The notes: generated by a model not told the origin, from the sequence alone. A stretch of 64,000 nucleotides of DNA from Thiohalobacter sp. (GCA_026984515.1 JALSRZ010000014.1:1-64000), one strand, 5' to 3'. Counted from the stretch's first letter, positions 50,049 through 59,894 are shown. Numbers and translations: made by a program.

Positions 50049-50969
50049 ATGGTCAGCGAGTACGTTGGTGAACATGAAACCAGGGATATCAATGATCAGG
50101 TTGATAGAATTCTCCGGGACCTCGGTAATCCCGAACCGCCTTTGTCACTGGCACAGGTTCGGGAGTTACTGCGGCTGGATCTGAAATACTACAGCAGCAC
50201 TGACCCCGGTCATCTCCAGGAAATCAAACATCGCCTGGTCATGGCTGGCAAACAAATCATAGCCAGACCGGGATTAGTACTGGATGTCATCAAGAAAGCC
50301 AACCTTTCTGCGCTCTGGGTTCCGGATACCAAACGGATTCTGATTGATAGCGATGTGCCAAAACCCAAACACCGCTGGATTGAAGGGCATGAAATCTCTC
50401 ACGGCGTAATCCCCTGGCATGAGGAATTTCTTTTCGGCGATAATCGAAATACACTTAGCCCTGCCTGTGATGCCATCATTGAAGCGGAAGCAAACTATGG
50501 CGCGGGTCGACTACTATTTATTGGGGGTCGGTTTGGGAGTGAGGCCCGGGATACAGCCCTCAGTTTCGACTCCATTCGTGGCTTGGCAAAGCAATATGGG
50601 AATACCATTACCTCAACATTGTGGAGAATCGTTGAAGAGAGAGAACCCGAACGCGCGGTCTTTGGTATGATCTCCGCCCATCCCCGACACCCTGAAATTG
50701 GAAAAGGTGAAGATGGGGATATTTGTTATTTCATTCGCTCCCAGCGGTTCAGGGATCAATTCTCCAACGTACGCCCGGAGGAGGTCTATGCCCTGATCGA
50801 TAAACATGCTTCCTGCCGAAAAAGCGGGCCAGTTGTTGACGCACAAGACGCCCTTGTCGACGCAGACGGTGAGACATACGAATTCAGAATTGAGAGTTTT
50901 TCTAACTCCTATGCACTACTAACCTATGGTGTGTGCAGCGATAAGGCACCTCTCGTCTGTACGATATAG
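50049..50969 (+). CDS. ImmA/IrrE-family metallopeptidase
   Basis: EGHEISHGVIPWH (HExxH) and downstream EAEANYGAGRLLF. Confidence 0.92.
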   Translation: MVSEYVGEHETRDINDQVDRILRDLGNPEPPLSLAQVRELLRLDLKYYSSTDPGHLQEIKHRLVMAGKQIIARPGLVLDVIKKANLSALWVPDTKRILIDSDVPKPKHRWIEGHEISHGVIPWHEEFLFGDNRNTLSPACDAIIEAEANYGAGRLLFIGGRFGSEARDTALSFDSIRGLAKQYGNTITSTLWRIVEEREPERAVFGMISAHPRHPEIGKGEDGDICYFIRSQRFRDQFSNVRPEEVYALIDKHASCRKSGPVVDAQDALVDADGETYEFRIESFSNSYALLTYGVCSDKAPLVCTI

Positions 50970-51136
50970 CGCCCGCCTGTAGTGCCGGCAAGAATCCACA
51001 AAACACCAATATGCAATCTTAAGCCACTATCATGAACTGTTTCCTGCCCCACCCACCTCTTGGAAAAATTGCCAATAATCTCTGTGCCTTGGCGAGATCA
51101 ACCAAACAGAAACTTATTTTCTCACATCCTGACAAA

Positions 51137-51180
51137 CGGAACGGTTATCCCCACTGTTTCGGCACACGGCACGGTTATGC
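51137..51180. repeat. Two direct copies of the island-boundary motif (cggaacggttat; cggcacggttatgc)
   Basis: 12-bp and 14-bp exact matches (second in inverted orientation) to sequence at 45830-45858. Confidence 0.75.
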
Positions 51181-51286
51181 GTTGTGAAGTTGCAAGTATT
51201 ATTACCTTGTTTGAACTAATGGAGCTTGAAGCGGTACAATTATGGCTTAACTCACCGGCACAGATATGCCTCTAGCTACATCAACA

Positions 51287-53233
51287 ATGAACAAGAAGCT
51301 GTTTTCAGCCTTTTTTGTCCTGGTATTGCTGGGACCGCTCTCCAGCGGCACTGCGTGGTCAGACGCGGCGCTGCCGAATGGAAGTACAGCTGTCCCGCAG
51401 CAACAACTGCCTGCGCGCGGACCCGCGCAGGGCCGTTATCCACCTCCGCCCACCCCGTACTGGCAGTCCGGTCCCTGGGGTTCAACACCCTGGAACTACC
51501 GACAGGTGGCGCCCGCATACCGGCAAGCCGCTCCCCGCTATCCGCAGCCCATGCCCGCGCACCGCTCGGGCGATGAGTATGAACGGCTGCTGAAAGAACT
51601 CTCGGTATACCGTGCGGAACTGGACATTGCCCGCAAGGATCTGCAACAGGGACAGGCGGACATGCAGGAAACGCGTGCCGCACTCGAGCAGGCACAGACA
51701 GAACACCGCCAGGACATCGATCTGCAAAATGCACTCAGTGAACGGCTGGCAGTTTCCACCGCCGAGAACGTGAGCCTGAAGTCGCGTGTCACGCAACTGG
51801 AAAGCGAGCTGGCGAGCCTCACTACATCCCTCGCCGAACAGCAACAAAAGACCGAACAGCTGGCACAGGAACACGACCGGCTGCAAGGCACACTGGCCGG
51901 TCGCGACAAGCAGCTGGCTGAACTTAAGGAAGGATTGCAGACCACCAGGGCGGAACTGCAACAGGCCAAAGCAGGGATAGAAGCATCCAGACAGCAACTG
52001 GCCGCAAGCCAGGCGCAGGTCGAAGACTACCAGGACCAGCTGGAACAACTGAATACAGTAAAAGCTTCTCTCGCGGACCAGCAGCAAAAGAATGTAACCC
52101 TTGCGAAGGAAAAGAAACAATTGCTGGACGCGCTGGCAAAGCGTGATGAGCAGCTGGCCGGCCTTGAGAAAAAACTGCAAACGGCTAGCGAGGAACTGCA
52201 ACAGGCGAACAGCTACCGGGAGCGGCTCGATGAGCTGACCACCATAGAGGCATCACTCACGGAACAGCAGCAGGAGAATGCCACGCTTGCGAAGCAACGG
52301 AAGCAATTGCAAAGCGAGCTTGCCAGTCGCGATGAACAGCTGGCCACACTCAGGGAGACGCTGCAAACGACCACGATGGAACTGCAGCAGGCAAAGTCCG
52401 GGAGAGACGAATCCCGGCAGCAGCTGGCGGCAAGCCAGGCACAGGCCGGCAGTTACAAACGCCAGCTCGATGCACTGAACGCCAGGCTGAAAGAGCAGCA
52501 GCAGGCCATGCTGGAAGCCAAACAGCAGATGGCCGCAATAGTTTCTGCGCGTGACAGCCTGCGCGCAGACCTGACCGCGTCGACCGATGAACTGGCACGG
52601 GTGCAGGCCAGCCTGGAAAACGCGCTGGCACAGGCCGAGCAACTTCGCCAGGCCGCGGCCGACAACAGGACACAAGCCGCACCCGCTGCGGCTGTAGCAG
52701 TCGCGGCACTGGAAAGCCGGGCCCCGGCTGCAGCGGAGACGGAAACAGCCGCGCAGAAAAGCGCTGAACACCTGGCAACAAGCGCAGGCGGCGCAGCACC
52801 GGATAGCGACGGGGACGGCGTGGCGGACGCCACGGATCTCTGCGCTGCCACGGCGCAAGGCGTTGACGTGGGACCGACAGGCTGCGCCGCCGGCGCAACC
52901 ATCCCGCTGAAAGGCGTGAATTTTCGCTATAACTCGCACGAACTCACCGCCGGCGCACGACGCGTGCTGGACCGGGTAGCCGCCATCCTGGCCGATAAGC
53001 CCGACATCCGGCTCGAGGTAGCGGGTCATACTGACTCGCAGGGTGACCCGGTCTACAACCAGTGGCTGTCCCAGCAACGGGCGCAGGCCGTCAGGGACTA
53101 CCTGGTCAGGCACGGGCTGGACCGAAAACGGATCTCGGCGCGCGGCTACGGTGACCAGCAACCGGTGGCAGACAACACCACAGTGGCCGGCCTGGTGCAA
53201 AACCGGCGCGTGGAACTGCGCAGCCTGCCGTAA
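51287..53233 (+). CDS. OmpA-family protein with long coiled coil
   Basis: Signal peptide; repetitive coiled coil; DSDGDGVADATDLC calcium-type repeat; C-terminal DIRLEVAGHTDSQGDPVYNQWLSQQRAQAVRDYLV. Confidence 0.93.
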   Translation: MNKKLFSAFFVLVLLGPLSSGTAWSDAALPNGSTAVPQQQLPARGPAQGRYPPPPTPYWQSGPWGSTPWNYRQVAPAYRQAAPRYPQPMPAHRSGDEYERLLKELSVYRAELDIARKDLQQGQADMQETRAALEQAQTEHRQDIDLQNALSERLAVSTAENVSLKSRVTQLESELASLTTSLAEQQQKTEQLAQEHDRLQGTLAGRDKQLAELKEGLQTTRAELQQAKAGIEASRQQLAASQAQVEDYQDQLEQLNTVKASLADQQQKNVTLAKEKKQLLDALAKRDEQLAGLEKKLQTASEELQQANSYRERLDELTTIEASLTEQQQENATLAKQRKQLQSELASRDEQLATLRETLQTTTMELQQAKSGRDESRQQLAASQAQAGSYKRQLDALNARLKEQQQAMLEAKQQMAAIVSARDSLRADLTASTDELARVQASLENALAQAEQLRQAAADNRTQAAPAAAVAVAALESRAPAAAETETAAQKSAEHLATSAGGAAPDSDGDGVADATDLCAATAQGVDVGPTGCAAGATIPLKGVNFRYNSHELTAGARRVLDRVAAILADKPDIRLEVAGHTDSQGDPVYNQWLSQQRAQAVRDYLVRHGLDRKRISARGYGDQQPVADNTTVAGLVQNRRVELRSLP

Positions 53234-53363
53234 ACAGCCTCCCCGCCCGGCTTTCCGGCCGCCCTGATTTTTTTCGCCGGCCCCCTGTCCATTTGCACGA
53301 AATTACTCTAGAATGATTTTCCAATAGCCTGAATTGGCTTGCTATTTTATCTGGTCACCCGCT

Positions 53364-54590
53364 ATGCATCACACCATCAGACAGGTCATCAGTCTCTTCC
53401 TGGCCCTTGCCGGCCTATTCTCACTGTCGCTGGCGACTGCATCCACGGGCCGCTACGACGTGTCCTATCTCTGGCACCGGGACGTCAGCAGTGTGCTGGA
53501 ATACCGCGACCGCGTTGCCAGAGTGCTGGGGCCCGGCGTTTCCAAAGACCTCCGGGTGGTCGCCAAAGGCAAGTTGTACGGACTCATCTATGACCGGCGC
53601 AGTGACAGCAACCGGGCCGGCAAGCTGGCCCGTGAGCACACCCGTCTGCTGCGCTCGCGCGGCCTGGAAGCCGCTGCCGCGGTACCCTCCCGGAACTGGC
53701 ACTTTGTCAAGGCCGGCAACGCCGAACACACCGACAAGCAGGCCGGCACGCGCGCGGTACCGCGCAGCAGAATGTCCAGCGCCGAGCGCGCCCGCGAAAT
53801 CCGCGACATCGGCGCGGCGGTGGAAGACTACATCAAACGCCTGCGCCGGGAAGGCAAGATCGCGCCGGACGAACGCACCGGCTGGTCCGTGTTTGATTTC
53901 ACCACGGGTGAGAAGCTGGTCACCATCAATGAGGACGTACAGTTCCAGGCGGCCAGCCTGGTGAAACCGTTTATCGCGGCCGCCTTTTTCCAGCAAGTGA
54001 AGGAAGGCGACCTCATTTACGGACCCAAAAGCCGGCGCCACATGGAAAAGATGATCCACCATTCCAACAACGCTTCCACCAACTGGGTCATGCGCCAGAT
54101 GGGCGGGCCGCAAAAGGTCGAGCGCATCCTGAAGCAGCGCTACCCGAAGATATTCCGTGACACGCGGCTGGTGGAATTCATTCCGGCCAACGGGCGCAGC
54201 TACCGCAACAAGGCGTCTGTGCACGACTACAGCCGCTTCCTGTACGCGCTCTGGAAAGGCAGGATTACCGGTTCACGCGAGATCAAACGCCTGATGGCCA
54301 TGCCGGGCTCCGACCGGATCTACACCGGCGCCCGGGAAATTCCGAAAGGCACCCGGGTCTACAACAAGACCGGCAGCACCGCGCGTGTCTGCGGTGACAT
54401 GGGCATCCTCAGTGTCAGGGGCCGTGACGGCAAACGCTACCCCTACACCATCATCGGCATCATCGAAAAACAGCAGCGCAGTGAAAACTACACCGCCTGG
54501 ATCCGCGCACGCAGTAACGTAATCCGCAATGTGTCCAACATTGTGTACAAGGGCATTGCCCGGCAACATAATCTGGAAAGCGTGCTTTAG
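53364..54590 (+). CDS. Serine hydrolase, class A beta-lactamase/PBP-like fold
   Basis: AASLVKPFIA (SxxK), SNNASTN, NKTGS (KTG). Confidence 0.85.
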   Translation: MHHTIRQVISLFLALAGLFSLSLATASTGRYDVSYLWHRDVSSVLEYRDRVARVLGPGVSKDLRVVAKGKLYGLIYDRRSDSNRAGKLAREHTRLLRSRGLEAAAAVPSRNWHFVKAGNAEHTDKQAGTRAVPRSRMSSAERAREIRDIGAAVEDYIKRLRREGKIAPDERTGWSVFDFTTGEKLVTINEDVQFQAASLVKPFIAAAFFQQVKEGDLIYGPKSRRHMEKMIHHSNNASTNWVMRQMGGPQKVERILKQRYPKIFRDTRLVEFIPANGRSYRNKASVHDYSRFLYALWKGRITGSREIKRLMAMPGSDRIYTGAREIPKGTRVYNKTGSTARVCGDMGILSVRGRDGKRYPYTIIGIIEKQQRSENYTAWIRARSNVIRNVSNIVYKGIARQHNLESVL

Positions 54591-54685
54591 CCCGGATTTC
54601 TCACCAGCGTTCGGCGTGATGATTTCGTTGTGCTTTCGCGGTCAGGGAGCCGCTCCTGCGAGGGGAAAGGATCCGGCCCGTTCGG

Positions 54686-55018
54686 TCAGATATGTGAAAC
54701 CAGTTTGGCGGCGGGCACGCTGGAGCGGATCGCCGTGGCAATCTCGTGGCGTACGCCATGCACCGGCCGGATAGACACCCACAACAGGTTCAGCGCCAGG
54801 TTGAATTCCGCGAACACCACCACGCCGCTGAAACGCGCCAGCACCCGGTGCAACTCGTCGATGGTGCGTTGAATATGCTGATTGGGTTTCTTGCGCAGGC
54901 CCGGAATGATCACCATGAAATCCGACAACGGCTTGCCGTATTCGTCCACCGTCGGCGCGCGCTTGCGCAATGGCTCGGAAGCATCCTGGATCGTCAGTGT
55001 TGCGCGCAGGAAATTCAT
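54686..55018 (-). CDS. Hypothetical protein (start at MNFLRATLTIQ)
   Basis: Coherent soluble ORF; preferred over the overlapping low-complexity frame 54642-55055. Confidence 0.65.
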   Translation of the reverse strand: MNFLRATLTIQDASEPLRKRAPTVDEYGKPLSDFMVIIPGLRKKPNQHIQRTIDELHRVLARFSGVVVFAEFNLALNLLWVSIRPVHGVRHEIATAIRSSVPAAKLVSHI

Positions 55019-55179
55019 AGTGGTAAATATAGCCCACCGCAACACGGCCGTTCAATCACAAATTGGCGCGCATCCGCCGTACAGTATTCAAGCCGCTCAA
55101 TACGCTGACTATTTTGGGCGTAACAACGCGGGCGGGTGGCCGCCCTGCGGTGGCTTTGCTACCATTGGCGCGCAGTTCA

Positions 55180-55256
55180 GTCCCGGTAGCTCAGCTGGAT
55201 AGAGCGAGCGCCTCCTAAGCGCTAGGTCGGAGGTTCGAATCCTCTCCGGGACGCCA
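55180..55256 (+). tRNA. tRNA-Arg (anticodon CCT)
   Basis: GTCCCGG...CCGGGAC acceptor, loop CTCCTAA, encoded CCA. Confidence 0.95.
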
Positions 55257-55268
55257 TCTGCTCTCGGG

Positions 55269-57482
55269 CTACACTTTGCGCCGCACCTCGATGATATTCG
55301 GCAGTTGCCCGATGCGGCTGAGGATACGACTCAGCTGGCCGATGTCGGTCACTTCAATATGCAGCTCCATGCGTGCCACGAGATCCTTCTTGTCAGTGCA
55401 GGTGTTCACGCCCAGCACATTGATATGATCATTGGCCAGCAGGGCTGACACATCGCGTAACAACCCGGGCCGGTCGTAGGCCTGGATATGGATATCGACC
55501 GGGAACACCCGGTCCGGCAATGCTCCCCACTCGACATCGATCAGGCGATCCCGGTCTTCGTCCTTGAGGCGCAGCACGTTGGCGCAGTCGCGACGGTGGA
55601 TGGTTACCCCGCGCCCGCGCGTGATGTAGCCGACGATGGCATCATTGGGTACCGGGTTGCAGCAACGGGCCGTATTGGTCAGGAGGTTGCCTACACCCAG
55701 TATCTTGAAATCGTCAGTCTCCTTCCGTGGTGCGGGACGTCGCTTTGAACTGGGCAGGGACAGGGATTCATCGTCAGCCGGCTGGCTCAGGTTCAGCACG
55801 GCATTGACCACCTGGCCCAGCTGCTGGTCACCGCGCCCCAGTGCGGCCATCAGGCTGTCGGTATCCCTGTAGTTCAGCTTTTTGACCACCTTGTCCAGTT
55901 CGCTGACCGACAGGCCCAGGCGGTGCAGTTCGCGCTCCAGCGCTGTCCGTCCCGCGTTGATGTTGATGTCACGGTCCTGCTGCTTGAACCAGTGACGCAC
56001 CTTGGCGCGGGCGCGCGGGGTTTTCAGGTAACCCAGGTGGGGGTTGAGCCAGTCACGGCTGGGAGCCGGCTGGCGCGCTTTCAGTACTTCGATCTGTTCA
56101 CCGTTGCTCAGCTCATAGTTCAGCGGAACGATGCGACCGTCGACCTTCACGCCCCGGCAGCGGTGACCCACATCGGTATGAATATGGTAGGCAAAGTCCA
56201 GCGCCGTGGCACCGGCAGGCATGTCAACGACCTTGCCCTGCGGGGTCAGTACATAGACCCGCTCACCGATCGACTCGGACTTGAAACGGTCGACAAACTC
56301 GTCGGCCGACTGTTCCTCGTCTTTCCACTCCAGCACCTGGCGCAACCAGGCCACTTTTTTCTCAAAGCCGGCATCGTAGTGCGCGCCTTCCTTGTAACGC
56401 CAGTGCGCGGCGATACCGAGTTCGGCGTGTTCGTGCATTTCGCGGGTGCGTATCTGCACCTCGACCGCCTTGCCCTCCGGCCCGATGACCGCGGTGTGCA
56501 GGGAGCGGTAGTTGTTGCTCTTGGGGTTGGCAATATAGTCGTCGAACTCGTGCGGCACGTGATGCCACAGACTGTGCACAATGCCCAGTGCGGCGTAACA
56601 GTCGCGCGGAGTATCCACCAGCACGCGGACGGCCTGCACGTCGAAGATTTCGTGGAAGTCGACGTTCTTGCGCTGCATCTTGCGCCAGATGCTATAGATA
56701 TGCTTGGGCCTGCCACTGATCTCCGCCCTGATGCCTGCTTCCTCAAAGGCCTTCTGCAGGCGCTCCTTGACCAGCTCGATGTGCCGTTCACGGTCGATGC
56801 GGCGGCCGTCCAGCAGCGAGGCGATACGCCGGTAGGCCTCGCTGTCCAGGTAGCGCAGGGCCAGGTCTTCCAGTTCCCACTTGACCTGCCAGATACCCAG
56901 CCGGTTGGCCAGCGGTGCATAGATGTCCAGGGTCTCGCCAGCGATGCGGCGCTGACGCTCCTCGCTCAGGTAACGCAGGGTGCGCATGTTGTGCAGGCGG
57001 TCAGCCAGTTTGATCAGCACCACGCGCACATCTTCCGCCATAGCCAGCAGCAGCTTGCGCACACTCTCCGAATGGCTGATCTCTGCACTGCTACGGTCCG
57101 GGGCCACACCGCGGATTTCGTCGATGTGGCCCATTTTGGTGACCCCGTCGACCAGCGCGGCCACGTCATTGCCGAAGGCGCTGGCGATGGTTTCGAGTGA
57201 GACATCGGTATCCTCGACCACGTCATGCAGAATCGCGGCAGCCACCGCCTCGTGATCGAGGTTCAGGTGATGCACGATCTCGGCCACCGCCAGGCAGTGC
57301 ACCAGGTAGGGCTCACCGGAGGCCCGCCGCTGTTCGCGGTGCGCCTTTTGCGCCATGTCCAGCGCGGCATGAATGACCTGCTGCTCCGGTTCGCTGCGAT
57401 CCTTGCCGACCGCGGCCAGCCAGGCATCCAGGTCCAGTGCCTGTCCGTTGGAAGGTGTCGTGGTTTCTGCCCGGGCTACCAT
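55269..57482 (-). CDS. relA: RelA/SpoT family (p)ppGpp synthetase
   Basis: HD, synthetase (HEFDDYIANPKSNNYRSLHTAV), TGS and C-terminal ACT-like regions. Confidence 0.93.
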   Translation of the reverse strand: MVARAETTTPSNGQALDLDAWLAAVGKDRSEPEQQVIHAALDMAQKAHREQRRASGEPYLVHCLAVAEIVHHLNLDHEAVAAAILHDVVEDTDVSLETIASAFGNDVAALVDGVTKMGHIDEIRGVAPDRSSAEISHSESVRKLLLAMAEDVRVVLIKLADRLHNMRTLRYLSEERQRRIAGETLDIYAPLANRLGIWQVKWELEDLALRYLDSEAYRRIASLLDGRRIDRERHIELVKERLQKAFEEAGIRAEISGRPKHIYSIWRKMQRKNVDFHEIFDVQAVRVLVDTPRDCYAALGIVHSLWHHVPHEFDDYIANPKSNNYRSLHTAVIGPEGKAVEVQIRTREMHEHAELGIAAHWRYKEGAHYDAGFEKKVAWLRQVLEWKDEEQSADEFVDRFKSESIGERVYVLTPQGKVVDMPAGATALDFAYHIHTDVGHRCRGVKVDGRIVPLNYELSNGEQIEVLKARQPAPSRDWLNPHLGYLKTPRARAKVRHWFKQQDRDININAGRTALERELHRLGLSVSELDKVVKKLNYRDTDSLMAALGRGDQQLGQVVNAVLNLSQPADDESLSLPSSKRRPAPRKETDDFKILGVGNLLTNTARCCNPVPNDAIVGYITRGRGVTIHRRDCANVLRLKDEDRDRLIDVEWGALPDRVFPVDIHIQAYDRPGLLRDVSALLANDHINVLGVNTCTDKKDLVARMELHIEVTDIGQLSRILSRIGQLPNIIEVRRKV

Positions 57483-57518
57483 ACTATCAAGTGTAGACCC
57501 ACCCGGAAGCGACGGCCA

Positions 57519-58133
57519 TCAGGTTTTTACATCGAGCGCAGCCAGGTCACTGCGCAGGGATTCCAGCGCCGCTTCCAGCGCCTGCTGCATGGCGCGGCTG
57601 GTAGCGTGCATATCCTTGCCATCACTTGCCTGTTGCTGCAGGTAAACACCTGTCCATAATGCTGCTGTATCGCGCCCCACATACAGGCTCGCTTCCAGCT
57701 CCAGTTCAGCGCTCGGCGGCCCGCCCCCCACCACCCGCTCAAAGCGCAACAGGCGTGTACGCAGGTGATAACCGCTGCCGGTGTGCATGCGATCATCCCC
57801 GACGCTGTCCGCAATACCGCTGCTGCGCAGGTAGTGCAGCAGTGCCTGGTGAACCATACGTGGCGGCTGGTCCACCCAGAACTCGTAGTGGTAACGATGC
57901 AGCTCCAGCGGCCTGTCCGCATCACGATACAGAATTGCGCGCCCGCTGCGCAGCGGATCCGCCATCACGTAGTCAACCTGCAACCCCCCTGTCAGTACCG
58001 GAGCGGGCAACACCGTGTCGGCAGACAGGCTGGTCTGCAGCTGGTAGAAGCGGTCTTCCGGCACCGGGCCGGAACTGCTGCAGGCCGTCAGCAGCAACAG
58101 CAACACACAACAGGCACCCGCATATCTAGTCAC
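57519..58133 (-). CDS. ABC-type transport auxiliary lipoprotein (PqiC/MCE-associated)
   Basis: Lipobox LLLTACSSS; follows the MCE gene. Confidence 0.85.
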   Translation of the reverse strand: MTRYAGACCVLLLLLTACSSSGPVPEDRFYQLQTSLSADTVLPAPVLTGGLQVDYVMADPLRSGRAILYRDADRPLELHRYHYEFWVDQPPRMVHQALLHYLRSSGIADSVGDDRMHTGSGYHLRTRLLRFERVVGGGPPSAELELEASLYVGRDTAALWTGVYLQQQASDGKDMHATSRAMQQALEAALESLRSDLAALDVKT

Positions 58134-59073
58134 GACTCACCCCCGTATCCCGTGGTGCGGAACCGCCAATCAGACGACCGGGATTCTCCCGGATCTGGCG
58201 GCTGAACTCGCTCATATTGCGACTGGTGCTGTCCAGGTTCTGCAGGATATCGCCGGTGTAACGGGACACCTGCTCCAGCACCTTGCGCAGGTCCGCCGTC
58301 GCCTGTTGCAGGTCCGGCCGGGTCGCGCTAACCAGGCTGTCCAGTTTACGGATCAGTACCTGTGTTTCCTGCTTCACCTCCACCAGTCCCGCCGACAGCG
58401 TGCGCACATCCCTGGCCGTTTCCTCGACGTCGTCCAGGGTCCTGTGTACCTGTGCCTCGGTTTGCGCATTGAGGATACCGGAAAGGTAGGTGGCGCTTTG
58501 GTCCAGTTTGACAATCAGTGCCTGCATGCCTTCCATGATCGCCGGCAAACCCGTGTCGAGCTCGCCACCGACCTGCTGCACGGTATGGTTCAGGGTTTCC
58601 AGCAACGGTCGGATCGCATGTTCACTGAGATCGCCGAAGTCTCCCGCAACCGCGCCGAGCGTGGCAAACAGGTCAACACCCTGCTCGCCCTTCAGCTCGC
58701 TGCCGGGTGCGAGGAACTCGCCGGATCGGCCTTCCTCGATATTGACCACGGTATCCGCCAGCAAACCCTCGGAATAGATACGCGCGACGCTGTCGACCGG
58801 AATCTCCCAGCCCTTGCTTACCTGCAGCGCCACCCGGTAGCGCATGCCCTGTTCGTTCCTTTGCGGTTCGATTGCGGTTACGTGTCCCACACCATAGCCT
58901 TCATAGGTGACGGGGGTTCCGCTGGTCAAGCCGCTTACGTTGCTGTACCAGGTGTAGTAGAGATCGCGCTCCCCCACCCCGTTGAGCAGGCGGAACAGTA
59001 CGTACAGCAGGGCGGCAAGTCCCGCCAGCACAAACAGTCCGACCGAGAAATAGTTGATGGTATCCCTTTTCAA
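58126..59073 (-). CDS. MlaD/MCE family lipid-transport substrate-binding protein
   Basis: NYFSVGLFVLAGLAALLYVLFRL; VSGLTSGTPVTYEGYGVGHVTAI. Confidence 0.94.
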   Translation of the reverse strand: MKRDTINYFSVGLFVLAGLAALLYVLFRLLNGVGERDLYYTWYSNVSGLTSGTPVTYEGYGVGHVTAIEPQRNEQGMRYRVALQVSKGWEIPVDSVARIYSEGLLADTVVNIEEGRSGEFLAPGSELKGEQGVDLFATLGAVAGDFGDLSEHAIRPLLETLNHTVQQVGGELDTGLPAIMEGMQALIVKLDQSATYLSGILNAQTEAQVHRTLDDVEETARDVRTLSAGLVEVKQETQVLIRKLDSLVSATRPDLQQATADLRKVLEQVSRYTGDILQNLDSTSRNMSEFSRQIRENPGRLIGGSAPRDTGVSRD

Positions 59074-59075
59074 AA

Positions 59076-59894
59076 TCAGTCTGCTCCTTCAGTCAGACGC
59101 TGCAGATACTGTTCGGCATCTACCGGCACATCTTCAGAGGTGCGCGTCAGCAGGTTGCGTATTCGCCGGTTATCCGAATTGCGAATCTCGTCGACACTAC
59201 CGGTCATGAGGATGTTGCCACGGTCCAGCACCGTGATCCGGTCGGCGATCTTGAAAGCGCTTTCCAGTTCGTGTGTGACCACCACGATCGCCACCTGCAT
59301 GGCATCGCGGATGCGCAGGATCAGCTTGTCCAGGTCTGCGGCCACCACCGGGTCCAGGCCGGCGGAGGGCTCGTCAAAAAACAGCAGCTTCGGGTCCATG
59401 ACCAGCGCGCGCGCCAGTGCAGCGCGTTTGATCATGCCCCCGGACAGTTGCGCGGGCATCAGGTTCTCGTAGCCGGCCATGTTCACGACTTCGAGTTTCA
59501 TGCGGCTCATGATGCGGATGGTGTTCTCGTCCAGCCGGGTATGCTCCCGCAACGGCATACACACATTCTCGCCCACGGTCATGGAATTGAACAGCGCGCC
59601 GCCCTGGAAGGAAACCCCGATCTTTTTGCGCAGTTCCGTCCACTCCCGGCCGCCCAGGGTGCGGGTGTCCCTGCCAAACAGGCGTATGCAGCCGCTGTCG
59701 GGGTGGTGCAATCCCAGCATGTAGCGCAACAGCGTCGACTTGCCCGAACCGCTGCCACCCATGATGACCATGATCTCGCCGTCCTCGACGTTCAGCGACA
59801 CCCGGTCGAGGATCTTCTGCTGACCGTAACAGGTCACCAGTTCCTCGACTTCGATCACCGGCTGCGTGGCGGTTTGTGCTTGCGTCTGCATCAC
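59076..59894 (-). CDS. MlaF-like ABC transporter ATPase
   Basis: Walker A GGSGSGKSTLLRYM; QLSGGMIKRAALARAL; FFDEPSAGLDP. Confidence 0.95.
   Translation of the reverse strand: MMQTQAQTATQPVIEVEELVTCYGQQKILDRVSLNVEDGEIMVIMGGSGSGKSTLLRYMLGLHHPDSGCIRLFGRDTRTLGGREWTELRKKIGVSFQGGALFNSMTVGENVCMPLREHTRLDENTIRIMSRMKLEVVNMAGYENLMPAQLSGGMIKRAALARALVMDPKLLFFDEPSAGLDPVVAADLDKLILRIRDAMQVAIVVVTHELESAFKIADRITVLDRGNILMTGSVDEIRNSDNRRIRNLLTRTSEDVPVDAEQYLQRLTEGAD

Noticed and set aside
54642-55055. 137-aa minus ORF overlapping 54686-55018
   Set aside because: Ala/Gly/Arg-rich composition; the alternative frame gives a more protein-like sequence.
55923-57200. 425-aa plus-strand ORF
   Set aside because: Shadow of relA; no coherent domain.
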